Positions 25,801 to 37,800 of a DNA stretch of 58,743 bases are shown piece after piece. The stretch spans positions 10,122,510 to 10,181,252 of the forward strand of contig CM055095.1 of the NCBI GenBank assembly GCA_029204225.1, in the 5' to 3' direction. This stretch comes from Diphasiastrum complanatum. Lineage: Eukaryota > Streptophyta > Lycopodiopsida > Lycopodiales > Lycopodiaceae. How positions within the stretch are numbered: position 1 is the first letter of the stretch; each line of letters begins with the position of its first letter. The notes under the pieces were generated by a model. That model was not told the origin of the DNA and made no database searches. It saw only the letters and a program-made list of their open reading frames with translations. Both the position numbers and the translations under genes were made by a program.

Positions 25801-28800
25801 AGATCGTGTGAGGTGATTGCACATCGATCTGAGCTCTCTGGACTTCGCTAGAACTGATCAAAGATTTTCAGCCATAGGAACTTGGTGCCGGCTGGATTCT
25901 GGTCACAGTGGCACCGGGAGTGGCGCCGACGCCATTCACGTCGGGAGCAGCTGGGCGCTGCTGCTGCCGGGGACAATGTTAGCGCCAGTGGCACCGGAAG
26001 TAAAGCTTATAAAGGTAGCTTTACAACATCCACCCCACCTTTATAAAATTTGATGTCCTCATCAGATGTCAGATTAAAGTAAAGGTGTCTCCCAATTAAA
26101 ATAAATATACATTTAAGCTAGTTGGCACAGTACTCAATTTACTGGCCACTTTTAATTAACATTGAAGCTGGCACACCACAAGTCGGGGGCTCAGCTCTTT
26201 GTACTGAAAAATTACATAACTTGAAAATATCTCTTTGTCTGGGAAAAGCGTAGATCTTATATCGCTTTCGTAAAACCCAAGAACCTTATTAACTGGTGAC
26301 AGAGGCCTTTCTTTGAAATGTTCGCCCCTGTCGCTTCTGACTTTCGACTTTGGAACTCCTTTGAGCTCCTGATTTGTCCTTGATGCACTTTGTGTTGAGC
26401 TCCCTGAGCTCCAGATTTGATCAGTTCCGCACAAGTATCAAGGCTCCTTGAGCCAAAGGATTTATCGTTTGATTGTCCACTTTATGGTCCACTCTGTGCC
26501 TTGTTGCTTCTGCACCTTGATTTCTCTCCTTGTCCCAGCCTGATCTTGATACATTTCCTTCTTGGCTCTTTAAGGTAGGCAAAGATTGAGTACTCCGCCA
26601 TGTTGCGCCGGCGCCTCAAAGGGCGCTGGGACTTGAGCGGTTTTCCCCAACACGCGCTTAAGTCTAACATTCATCCATCATGCACTTACGTAAAAGCCAA
26701 CTCAGAAACGTAACAAGCTTAACTATTCAAACTTAAGAAAACTGGAATCCCAACCAACCCGAAAGCCAACTCAGAATCCGTCCCCAAAAGGTAATCAAAG
26801 GCAAAGACAAGCCACACATGAAACCCAAGGCATAGTGGTCGCCAAACTGACCAATTGGCATAGCGGCAAGCCCCATGTCGATGACAGGGACCCTTAGGCG
26901 CCAGCGACGCAAAAAGGTTGTAGTAAGGGTCCTTCCACTTGGACCAGTCCCGGAGGCGAAACCGAAATGGTAATCATCCCCAAGGATCAACTTTATTAGA
27001 TTTGGAAGAGGTTACATTCATACATAGACTGACCGGTCTTGGGGCCACCAACACGTGCTGGGCATTGTGCCTGGCTCGTGCTGGTAGAGGGAGCTGAGAC
27101 CTAGCGACTGGATTCCTGGCGCTGGTTGAGCTGCCCAAGTTTCTGTCTGCCGGACTCCCCCTATAGTTCTGCTGTGATTCGGCGCACCCCCTCTGGTTTG
27201 AAACATAGTGCTTTCTGGTAAAGCACGCTTTTTAGGACTTAGTTTTTATTTTGCTGATTAAGCCTGGCAAGCCTGGCAGAATCAGTCTGGCTCCCGGACA
27301 TGGGTCCCGGGAGCCGTCCCGGCGGCCGAATCAACTTGCTTTCCTGACTAGGCCATGACTCGAGCTCCAGAGCTAGCTCATGAGTTTGTGACTACTTGAC
27401 TGGCTCACCACAGGTCGGAGGCTCAGTCCTTGACGTTCTAACTTGCTCTGGGACCTTAGAGAGTGTCACCCCTTTGAGTCTTACAGCTGGGTGCACCCGA
27501 GTCAGCTTTACAACATCCTCCCCTCGTTTGAGAAAGCTGATGTCCTCATCAGGGCCAAACTAGAACCTAAGACTCATGGCGCGGGCTTAATTCACCGGCC
27601 AGACTTTAGTCACATATACAAGGGCACGGGCTTGATTCACCGGCCAAAGGAAACCAACTGTAAAGCGGAGTAATGATATTGTGTTTTACACCCAGCACAG
27701 GAAAAGTGTGGATCTAGTTCACTTACGTAAAACCTGTGTGAAGCTGCTGCACTTAGACATTAGACTGAAGCTCACTCCTCGATGAGAAATGCGGCTTACT
27801 TTATTAACATGAAAGAAAAAGGTACTTACGGCTTCTTTAAGCCTCAGATATGTCGTTTTCGTCGCACATCTGGATGAGTCCCCTAGGACTCTAGATATTT
27901 CGTTTGGTCGTCCAGGTTGAGCTCCTTGAGCTCTGCATCGGCACTTAGATTCACCTTTGATGTAGAAACTGCAGGCAATGTTGGCTCCATTTGACCTCGC
28001 GTCAGCTGGTTTGTCACTGTTGGATGTCCTTCGTTAAAGGAGTGAGCTTTCGCTTGGTCACACAAGGTGAGCTCCTTGAGCTCTGCATCGGCACTTGAAT
28101 TCACCTTTGATGTAGAGACTATAGGCAATGTTGGCTCCATTTGTTCCCGTGTCAGCTGGTCTATCACTGTTGGCTGTCCTTCGTTAAAGAGGTGAATGAG
28201 ATTGGGAGGAATGGTTGCTCAGGTTCATTTGCGTCGTTCTTTTCTAGTTGGTCCCCTGGCACAGCTCTGACGACACAAGGTCTCCTGCCATTATATAATA
28301 ACACAAGGTTAACCCCTTTTGCCAAGAAGGCCACCACATGTTCGTTAAACCAGCTTAATCCCAAAATAGCGTCGAAGACATCCATCTTCAAGATTGTGAA
28401 CGTTAGTCGATTCTTCCAGGCTCCCAGAGAGATTGGTAAGTTGGTTGCCAATCTACAAGTGGTCATTGTACCTTTCGCGGTCTCCACACAAATAGGAGTC
28501 ACATTTTCTTCACATTGGATGTCCAATTCCCTTGTCAGTTTTTCTGACAAGTAGTTATGTGACGCCCCCAGGTCTACCATGAAGTAAATGATCCTGCCTT
28601 GAATACAGCCTTTCAGGTACAATAACTTGGATCCTCTCGCAGGAGTCGCCATAAGATGTTCACGATACGCCGCAAGTGCCCCTATCTGTTGCAAGGCATT
28701 CAGGTCAGACTCCGTCAAATCCGTTTCTGGGACCTCTTCGTCATCTTGTTCACCATCTTCTTGATCAAAGCCTCTCTCTCCATCCTATCAAATCCTTCAA

Positions 28801-31800
28801 TGGCAGCCATGATTTGCTTATTCAATGGTTTGGGGCATGACCTCCAAGAGTGACCTTGCTGATGACAGTTGAAGCAACGCATGGAACTGCCCACTGTTGG
28901 TGAGCTGTTGCTGTGACTAGCTGAAGGTCCAACATTGTTTCTTCTCTGGAACATGTTCCCTCCATTGTTGCCTTGGTTGCCAAACCCTGTTTTTTTGTTG
29001 GGAATTTGTTCACGCTACTCGAGGCTTGGTTGCCATTTGGAGCTGAGTCCCCCCTTGAAAAGAAGCTCGGACTCGGTCTGGATCCACTAAATACTCTTGT
29101 TGAGGTTGCGGGAGCAGCTGGTGCCAATGTGCTCTCATAATCACAAACCATTTCAGCCGCTCGAATAGTTGAATTGAAATCATGGGGCATGTAGCTGTCT
29201 ATCGCACGCCGGGTCCAAGATTGCATTCCAGACAATAGATAATGAGTTTTGTCCGCCTCAGACATATCTTCAATAACCCATACACTCTGTCTGAATTTAT
29301 TGAGGTACTCTCGCAATGACCCTTTCTGTTTGAGCCCCGATAATTCTGTCCTCAATCTCATGTGTGAATCCTTCGGTATGAACTCCTCTCGTAACGCGGC
29401 TTTGAATGCGTCCCATGTTTGAAAATGCATACCTGCCATCTGGTACCAATTTGTAGTGTAGCCCTCAAAATATGCTAATGCCAAGTCAGTTCTTTCTTCC
29501 TCAGGAGTGTTCATCAGACGGAAGTAATGGTCCATGTGAAACAACCAATCTTCCACAACTCGAATGTCACGCTCTCCTTTGAAAGTAGGTGGTGCTTTCA
29601 CTTTGGCAGTCTTCCTTGGGCCCTCCGTGTTTCGCGCTCGTGGTTCTCTTGGTATCTGTGGAGGAGGCGCCACTGCATTCCCCCTAGTTGCTTCCAACTC
29701 TTCAAACCTGGCTTCGAGCTGTGTTAGCCCGTCTCTCATTTCTCTAGCAAGGTTAAATCGAGTAAGATTCATGGTTTGCAAGGATGTTTGCCATTCTTTC
29801 CTTTCGGTTTCTCTATCCTTCTTCACCTCGCTAAGCATAGCCGTCATTGCGCTTGATAAGTATTGCCGCATCTTCACTTCAAAGAGGTCCTGTTGCGCCT
29901 CTGGCAAGGGTTCATCTCTTGGTGTAGGTTCAGAAGGGCCACCCATCTCTTCTTGGAGAGGCGCCACTGTAGAGTGCATACGCTCTTTCTTTCTCGACTT
30001 GGACCTGGTGCCATCTCGATGCATGCGAGAGCTGTATTCTCGAGCCAGCTCTTCTCCGTCCGTCAATGCTCGTAACTCTTCAAGATGGTCCTCCATTATA
30101 GTCAAAGGTGTACTTCCAACAGATTATCGCCTCAATCCTTTTTATATTTGAAGCTCTCCCTTCTGTCGGCCGGGCCCCACAGTTCTCTTTTCTTCTTTAT
30201 TAAATCAGCTTCAATGAAAATATCCCTTCCTCAAACTTAGCACGCCCACATCACCTGAGAGCCAAGTAGGAACCAGGTCATTTGTGTCCAAGCAAGCACA
30301 CAACAAACGGAACATACCAACCAAAGCAAACACAGAGGATCCCTCTCAAGCCACAAACCCCCCTGAGACCGGACGTAGGACCTTTGCCTAGCCGCGCCCA
30401 CACAAATCTATCACAGAATTAGCCCACGGGGAAACATCCATCCAACCATCCGTGCTTTCACCATTAAGCAGCACATTGCCTCAGTCACGCCCCACCACTT
30501 TTTGGTCGATAGCCCTTATAGCTAAACGATCGGCAGCTATCCCGCACCGGGAGCTAACCACCCGTGCTTTACACCCGAATTCGAGCAGCATCTCTGTATC
30601 AATGGTTAACCCGTAGAGTTCGAATATGTCGCCCTGCACCCCACAAGGTACAGACCGTGCTTTCACCTACCTAGGCAGCACTTTGCCTCATCCGTCCTAC
30701 GTGCAGACAGCGCCAGGCCCGAACCGCGAGAACTGACCGTGCTTACACCTCGAGGGCAGCACTTTGACTCATCAAAGTTCTGCCGACCACCCCGACCGTG
30801 GACGCACCCGTGCTTACACTGTGGGCAGCACCTTGCGCAACGGTTGTCCTGACAAATCCCAAAACGTGGCCATCCCTGTGAGACTTGCGTAGCTGACCGG
30901 CTAGTCGGCTCTGATACCACATGTTGCGCCGGCGCCTCAAAGGGCGCTGGGACTTGAGCGGTTTTCCCCAACACGCGCTTAAGTCTAACATTCATCCATC
31001 ATGCACTTACGTAAAAGCCAACTCAGGAACGTAACAAGCTTAACCATTCAAACTTAAGAAAACTGGAATCCCAACCAACCCGAAAGCCAACTCAGAATCC
31101 GTCCCCAAAAGGTAACCAAAGGCAAAGACAAGCCACACATGAAACCCAAGGCATAGTGGTCGCCAAACTGACCAATTGGCATAGCGGCAAGCCCCATGTC
31201 GATGACAGGGACCCTTAGGCGCCAGCGACGCAAAAAGGTTGTAGTAAGGGTCCTTCCACTTGGACCAGTCCCGGAGGCGAAACCGAAATGGTAATCATCC
31301 CCAAGGATCAACTTTATTAGATTTGGAAGAGGTTACATTCATACATAGACTGACCGGTCTCGGGGCCACCAACACGTGCTGGGCATTGTGCCTGGCTCGT
31401 GCTGGTAGAGGGAGCTGAGACCTGGCGACTGGATTCCTGCGCTGGTTGAGCTGCCCAAGTTTCTGTTTGCCGGACTCCCCCTATAGTTCTGCTGTGATTC
31501 GGCGCACCCCCTCTGGTTTGAAACATAGTGCTTTCTGGTAAAGCACGCTTTTTAGGACTTAGTTTTTATTTTGCTGATTAAGCCTGGCAAGCCTGGCAGA
31601 ATCAGTCTGGCTCCCAGACATGGGTCCCGGGAGCCGTCCCGGCGGCCGAATCAACTTGCTTTCCTGACTAGGCCATGACTCGAGCTCCAGAGCTAGCTTA
31701 TGAGTTTGTGACTACTTGACTGGCTCACCACAGGTCGGAGGCTCAGTCCTTGACGTTCTAACTTGCTCTGGGACATTAGAGAGTGTCACCCCTTAAAGTC

Positions 31801-34800
31801 TTACAGGGCACGCTGGGTGCACCCGAGTCAGCTTTACAACATCAATGCACCTCTCACTTAGCTTGAAGTAGCTCTTTGAATCAGCCCAAATGTAACCATT
31901 GACCTCGTGGAAAGCCAAAGGGTCGCACCAGTTTGATCCCCATACGAACTATCTCTTCGCGTTTCTTTGAAGCACCATGTCCGTCGCGCAAAACTTGACT
32001 TTCACAATTACATCATTGGTCAGTTGCCTCACAGTCAAAACAAGAAGTGTACATCGAGCTTGGCTTGAAGTAGCTCTTTTTGAATCAGACACATGCACCC
32101 AGAGTTTGCACTAGTGCGATCTCAACGCGAACTGTCCCTTAGCGTCCGTTCGAAATACCAAGTCTCTCATGGAAGACTCAACTTTCACAGTTCCTTCATT
32201 GATCAGCTGCCTTACACGTAACACAAACCAACGTACTCATATGTTTCCTCATCATTGCTGGTCCAGAGAAAGCCTATAACAAGCTTTCCTTTCCACAACA
32301 AAAACTTGTCAAAATATTAGGTCCAAAGTTCGCCAGTCTCCTCGTGTGAGTATGGCTAGGTCACCTTGAATTTGCCCCCGTTTTGATCAACTTTCATTCA
32401 AAATTTGCCCCAAGAGAGAGGTGTGTGTGATAGTTCCCCTCCACTTATAAAATCAGTTGATCGGACTTAGAGTAGAGTTCTTCGGACAAAAAGCCTTTCC
32501 AACACTTTGCTTCCCATCTGCTAGGATTATGGATCGATCCAACTTGTTGCCAATCTCTGAAGAGGATCCTAGTCTTTCCCCTTTGAGGAAAAACCCAACT
32601 GATACTGGATATCACCCATGCTCAGTGAGTTTCAGTTCCGAAGGTGGCCGTCCCAAAATGAAGACCAACTGCTCCATAGAACATCTCCCCCGAAATTGCC
32701 CTTTCCAACTTTTGACTTCCTGCTTGCGTCTAGTGGGCGTTGTCGCAAATGAAACTAACCCAAGAAACAGGCTAGCCATCCATCCTTTGCAAACATTGAG
32801 TCGTTTCGTTGCCGTTCACGTGCGAGTGCTTGAACTGCAAACTCATCAAGTCCCCCGTTCTGCCGACCACCCCGACCGTGGACGCCGTGCTTACACTGTG
32901 GGCAGCACCTTGCACAACAGTTATCCTGATGAACCCCAAACAGTGGCCATTTCCGTGAGATCCGCATAGCTGACCGGCCAGTCGGCTCTGATACCACATG
33001 TAGCGCAGGCATCCCAAAGGGAGCTGAGAACCACGACTTAGCTTCCCAGCCTTCAACTCTTGCCATCCAAACCCACTTGACATACAAGCAGCCAACTTGC
33101 CAACAACGATCAGACTTAACCAAGTTGAGATCCAACCTGGTGCCATGCCAGATCGGGGGTCCCGATGTGGGTGACTTCCCTCCAAGCAAGCCGCCCGACA
33201 TACATCAAACTTGACCAACTCGAAGCTTCGTTACAAACGAGTAACATCCATTCCAAGCAAGCAGTCTGATTTACATCAGACTTTTCTGAAAGCTTCGTCA
33301 CAAGCGTTGGAAGCCAACCTGGCGCCATGCCAGACTGGAGAGCCATAAACAGGTAACTTCCACCCAAGCAAGCCATCCAACTCAGCCGACAGGTTAGAGC
33401 CCGTTCCCAAGAGCTTAACCCATTCACGTTCATGCAAGGAACACTCAGAACCACAAGTCGTGTTGTAGTGGTGGTGGGGTTACAAAATGAGTGGGACGAG
33501 CACTGTGAAGCCTGACCTCAAGCTGAGATTAGATGCATCACAACAGCAAGAGAAAATATTGCGGGTGTCTGTACCATTTGCAAGAAGCCTTCTGCAATTC
33601 TTGGAAGCAGGTGAGATCGAAGAGCTTCAAGACGAGAATGATCATAAAAGAGTTGGGGATGGGAGGTACTATGATGGATTGAAAGGTGATAACAAGATTT
33701 ATGTTGCATGTGAGGATGACTATGCTACAAACTCAGATGTGGGCATACTCGAGTTTGAATTGATGGTGTTGTTGGTCAGTTGATACTTTCAGAGCCTAGA
33801 AGCATGATATATCCAAAACATCCTGCAGTACAGAAACTCATTCCATCAAGGAAGACTATTGAAGGTGAAGTGTTAACTGTCTTGGAGATCATACCAAAGA
33901 GTGACTCACAGCAACATGTATGGAAGAAGTGTAAGAAAGGTGTCAAGTGTGCATGGTCATGTTCAGCAGAGCTTGATGAGAGTGACGACCTTGAAGCTAT
34001 TCCATCACAACGTTCTTGTTCATACAAAGTGCGAACAGAGAGTGTCGTATACTGCATGCATTGTAAATGTATAGTTTCAGATGTTTTGGGAAGAGCAGCT
34101 AACCCAGTCACATTCTTGATAGCACCAGTTGCTTTAGGTTTTCTTCGATCATATAGTGGAGGAAAAGAGGTTGAGATGTTAAAAGAATGGTTCAAAGCTA
34201 TGGCTGGAAAACCTGACCTCATTCCCTTGCCTGGGAAAGTTGGGCAAATGAATGAAGCTAATGTGGATAATCTCATGCATAGATTGATGACAAAACTGGT
34301 GTTAATGATTCTACTCTGTAATGCCATCAATGATAATTTGCATGACAGAAATGAGCTTGCCCTGAAGGTCTTCAAGATTCATACTTTTCCATCTTGGCTC
34401 TTTAAGGTAAGCAAAGATTGAGTACTCCGCAATGCACCTCTCACTTAGCTTGAAGTAGCTCTTTGAATAAGCCCAAATGTAACCATTGACCTCGTGGAAA
34501 GCCAAAGGGTCGCACCAGTTTGATCCGCATACGAACTATCTCTTCGCGTTTGTTTGAAGCACCATGTCCGTCACGCAAAACTTGACTTTCACAATTACAT
34601 CATTGGTCAGTTGCCTCACAGTCAAAACAAGAAGTGTACATCGAGCTTGGCTTCAAGTAGCTCTCTTTGAATCAGACACATGCACCCAGCGTTTGCACTA
34701 GTCCGATCTCAATGCGAACTGTCCCTTAGCGTCCGTTCGAAATACCAAGTCTCTCATGCAAGACTCAACTTTCACAGTTCCTTCATTGATCAGCTGCCTT

Positions 34801-37800
34801 ACATGTAACACAAGCCAACGTACTCATATGTTTCCTCATCATTGCTGGTCCAGAGAAAGCCTATAATAAGCTTTCCTTTCCACAACAAAAACTTGTCAAC
34901 TTATTAGGTCCAAAGTTCTCCAGTCTCCTCGTGTGAGTATGGCTAGGTCACCTTGAATTTGCCCCCGTTTTGATCAACTTTCATTCGAAATTTGCCCCAA
35001 GAGAGAGGTGCGTGTGATAGTTCCCCCTCCACTTATAAAATCAGTTGATCGGACTTAGAGCAGAGTTCTTCGGACAAAAAGCCTTTCCAGCACGTTGCTT
35101 CCCATCTGCTAGGATTATGGCTCGATCCAACTTGTTGCCAATCTCTGAAGAGGATCCTAGTCTTTTCCCCTTTGAGGAAAAACCCAACTGATACTGGATA
35201 TCACCCATGCTCAGTGAGTTTCAGTTCCGAAGGTGGCCGTCCCAAAATGAAGACCAACTGCTCCATAGAAGGTCTTCCTTGAAATTGCCCTTTCCAACTT
35301 TTGACTTCCTGCTTGCGTCTGGTGGGCGTTGTCGCAAATGAAACTAACCCAAGAAACAGGCTAGCCATCCATCCTTTGCAAACATTGAGTCTTTTCGTTG
35401 TCGTTCACGTGCGAGTACTTGAACTGCAAATCCGCCCCACAGATTCTGTAGTCCTCTTTGTTTGATGGTATCAGCCTTCAAAAGAAAGGTTCCTTCTCGA
35501 GCCATCAGCTCCTTCTATCACAAGCAATCATGCAAACTAGGCAAAGCACGAGTACTAAGACTCACCACGAATACATACAAGTAAGACACTCAGGCAGGTT
35601 TACTAACAAGTAACAAAGACAAGGTCCTCCTTTGAGATGGTCCTGCCAATGGACCTTTGCCTGGCCGCGCCCATACAAATAGATCACAGAATCAGCCCAC
35701 ATAGGACACCCCTCCAACTATCCGTGCTTTCACCATTAAGCAGCACATTGCCTCAGTCACACCCCACCACTTTTTGGTCGATAGCCCTTATAGCTAAACG
35801 ATCGGCAGCATATCCCCCAATCGTGGACGCACCCGTGCTTTCACCGTTAGGCAGCACATTGCCTCAGTAACGCCCCCACCAAATTTGGTCGATAGCCCTT
35901 ATAGCTAAACGAACGGCAGCTATCCTTGAATATACCACCCCTGTGGACGCACCCGTGTTTTCACCGTTAGGTAGCACATTGCCTCAGTAACGCCCCCACC
36001 AAATCTAGTCGATAGCCCTTATAGCTAAACGATCGGCAGCATACCACCCAAATCGTGGACGCACCCGTGCTTTTACTGTTAGGCAGCACATTGCCTCAGT
36101 AACGCCCCCACCAAATTTGGTCGATAGCCCTTATAGCTAAACGAACGGTGGCTATCGCGAATATGTCACTCCGCACCCCACAAGGCACAGACCGTGCTTA
36201 CACCAACCTAATGGCAGCACATTGTCTCATCTGTCCTACGTGTAGACGGCGCCAGGCCCGAACTGCGGAAACTGACCGTGCTTACACCTCAAGGGCAGCA
36301 CCTTGACTCATCAAGCCCCCGTTCTGGCGACCACCCCGACCGTGGACGCACCCGTGCTTACACTGTGGTCAGCACCTTGCGCAACGGTTGTCTTGATGAA
36401 CCCCAAATAGTGGCCATTTCCGTGAGATCCGCATAGCTGACCGGCCAGTCGACTCTGATACCACATGTAGCGCAGGCATTCGAAAGGGAGCGGGGAACCA
36501 CGACTTAGCTTCCCAGCCTCAACTCTTGCCATCCAACCCACTTGACATACAAGCAGCCAACTCGCCAACAATGATCAGACTTAACCAACTTGAAGTTCCG
36601 AAAACCAACATTGAGATCCAACCTGGCGCCATGCCAAATCGAGGGTCCCGATGTGGGTGACTTCCCTCCAAGCAAGCCGCCCGACATACATCAAACTTAA
36701 CCAACTTGAAGCCTCGTTACAAAGGAGTAACATCCATTCCAAGCAAGCGGTCTGACTTACATCAGACCTAACCAACTGAAAGCTTCGTCACGAGCGCTGG
36801 AAGCCAACCTGGCGCCACGCCAGACTGGACAGCCATAAACAAATAACTTCCACCCAAGCAAGCCATCCAACTGAGCCGACAGGTTAGAGCCTGTTCCCCA
36901 AGAGCTTAACCCATTCACGTTCATGCAAGGAACACTCAGAACCACAAGCCGCGACAGATATGGAGACAACCAGTTCCTGGACCATATGGTCCCAACAGCA
37001 TATCGCTGGCGCCACGGACCGAATGGTCCCGACGGCATACCGCTGGCGTTCCGGGATATGACCCTCAGCTATGTGCCAACTTAAAAATTTTGAAGCGGCC
37101 TTACAACTGGCGCTTTTACCAAACACTGAAACCCAGAAGGTAATCAGAGTCAGTTTGAGGAAAATCTCACTTTATTGATAAATCTGAGAAGGTTACATTT
37201 CAAGTGTGTGACCGACCCTAGTCTCCGGGGAGCTGGCATGCCAAGGCGAGTGCCAGGACAACATTCCAGCAAGGGAGGCTGAGACTTGGTTGGAGCTCGC
37301 CCTGAGTCGCAACCCGCACTCCCCTATAGTATTGGCGGGATTCGGCACCCCCCTCATACCAAGCACTCTACCCAGGTGTAATAGATCCTAACACCACAGT
37401 AGGGCAAACACTAACTGATCCACCCAACCTTGCCTACTCCCTGATATAGAGTAAGCCCCTCCTAGCCCAGTGTGAGGACTGGTAGCATGCTACTGCCAAG
37501 TGTCGGCCACGTGGCACTGACGTGGCCGACTGCACGTCGGGACCCAACTGGGGGCCCTATCCTGCTGACAGGGTCCTTAGGCTGTGTTAGGCCCGCCATG
37601 GCTATGGACCGTGCTGGGGCACACTACTCACACTGTCTTGCCCTGTTGGTCATGTACGCTGGACACGACCCTGACTGTGGTATCTGACCTATCTGTGTTC
37701 TCTAGGGTTCGGCACTGGTTACGAGCTCGTAACACTCCCTCCCCCTTAAGAACCGTCTTGGTCCTCTAATACAAAGTCTGGAAAAATCTTGCGAAGGACG

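Larger units (their letters stand above)
26601..31841 (-). mobile_element. Family A copy A2: gag-only LTR retrotransposon (TR-GAG type)
   Basis: A structurally complete 5.2-kb element. The 5' LTR is about 30923-31841, with primer site GCTCTGATACCA (plus-strand sense) next to it at about 30909-30920. The coding region is Gag and protease only. The polypurine tract CGAGGGGAGGA adjoins the 3' LTR (26601-27522). The two LTRs are almost identical in sequence, implying fairly recent insertion. No RT, RNase H or integrase is present and no room is left for them, so it must use enzymes from another element. It sits inside family B copy B1: an uninterrupted version of the target is at about 34395-34450. 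I see no clean target duplication. Confidence 0.93.

Noticed and set aside
26596-31846. Target-site duplication for A2
   Set aside because: The five bases on each side (CGCCA and TCAAT) do not match, and the empty site does not explain them cleanly.
35724-36375. Regularly spaced repeats resembling a CRISPR array
   Set aside because: The host is a plant nuclear genome, the intervening segments are themselves similar to each other, and the units lie in a retrotransposon leader.
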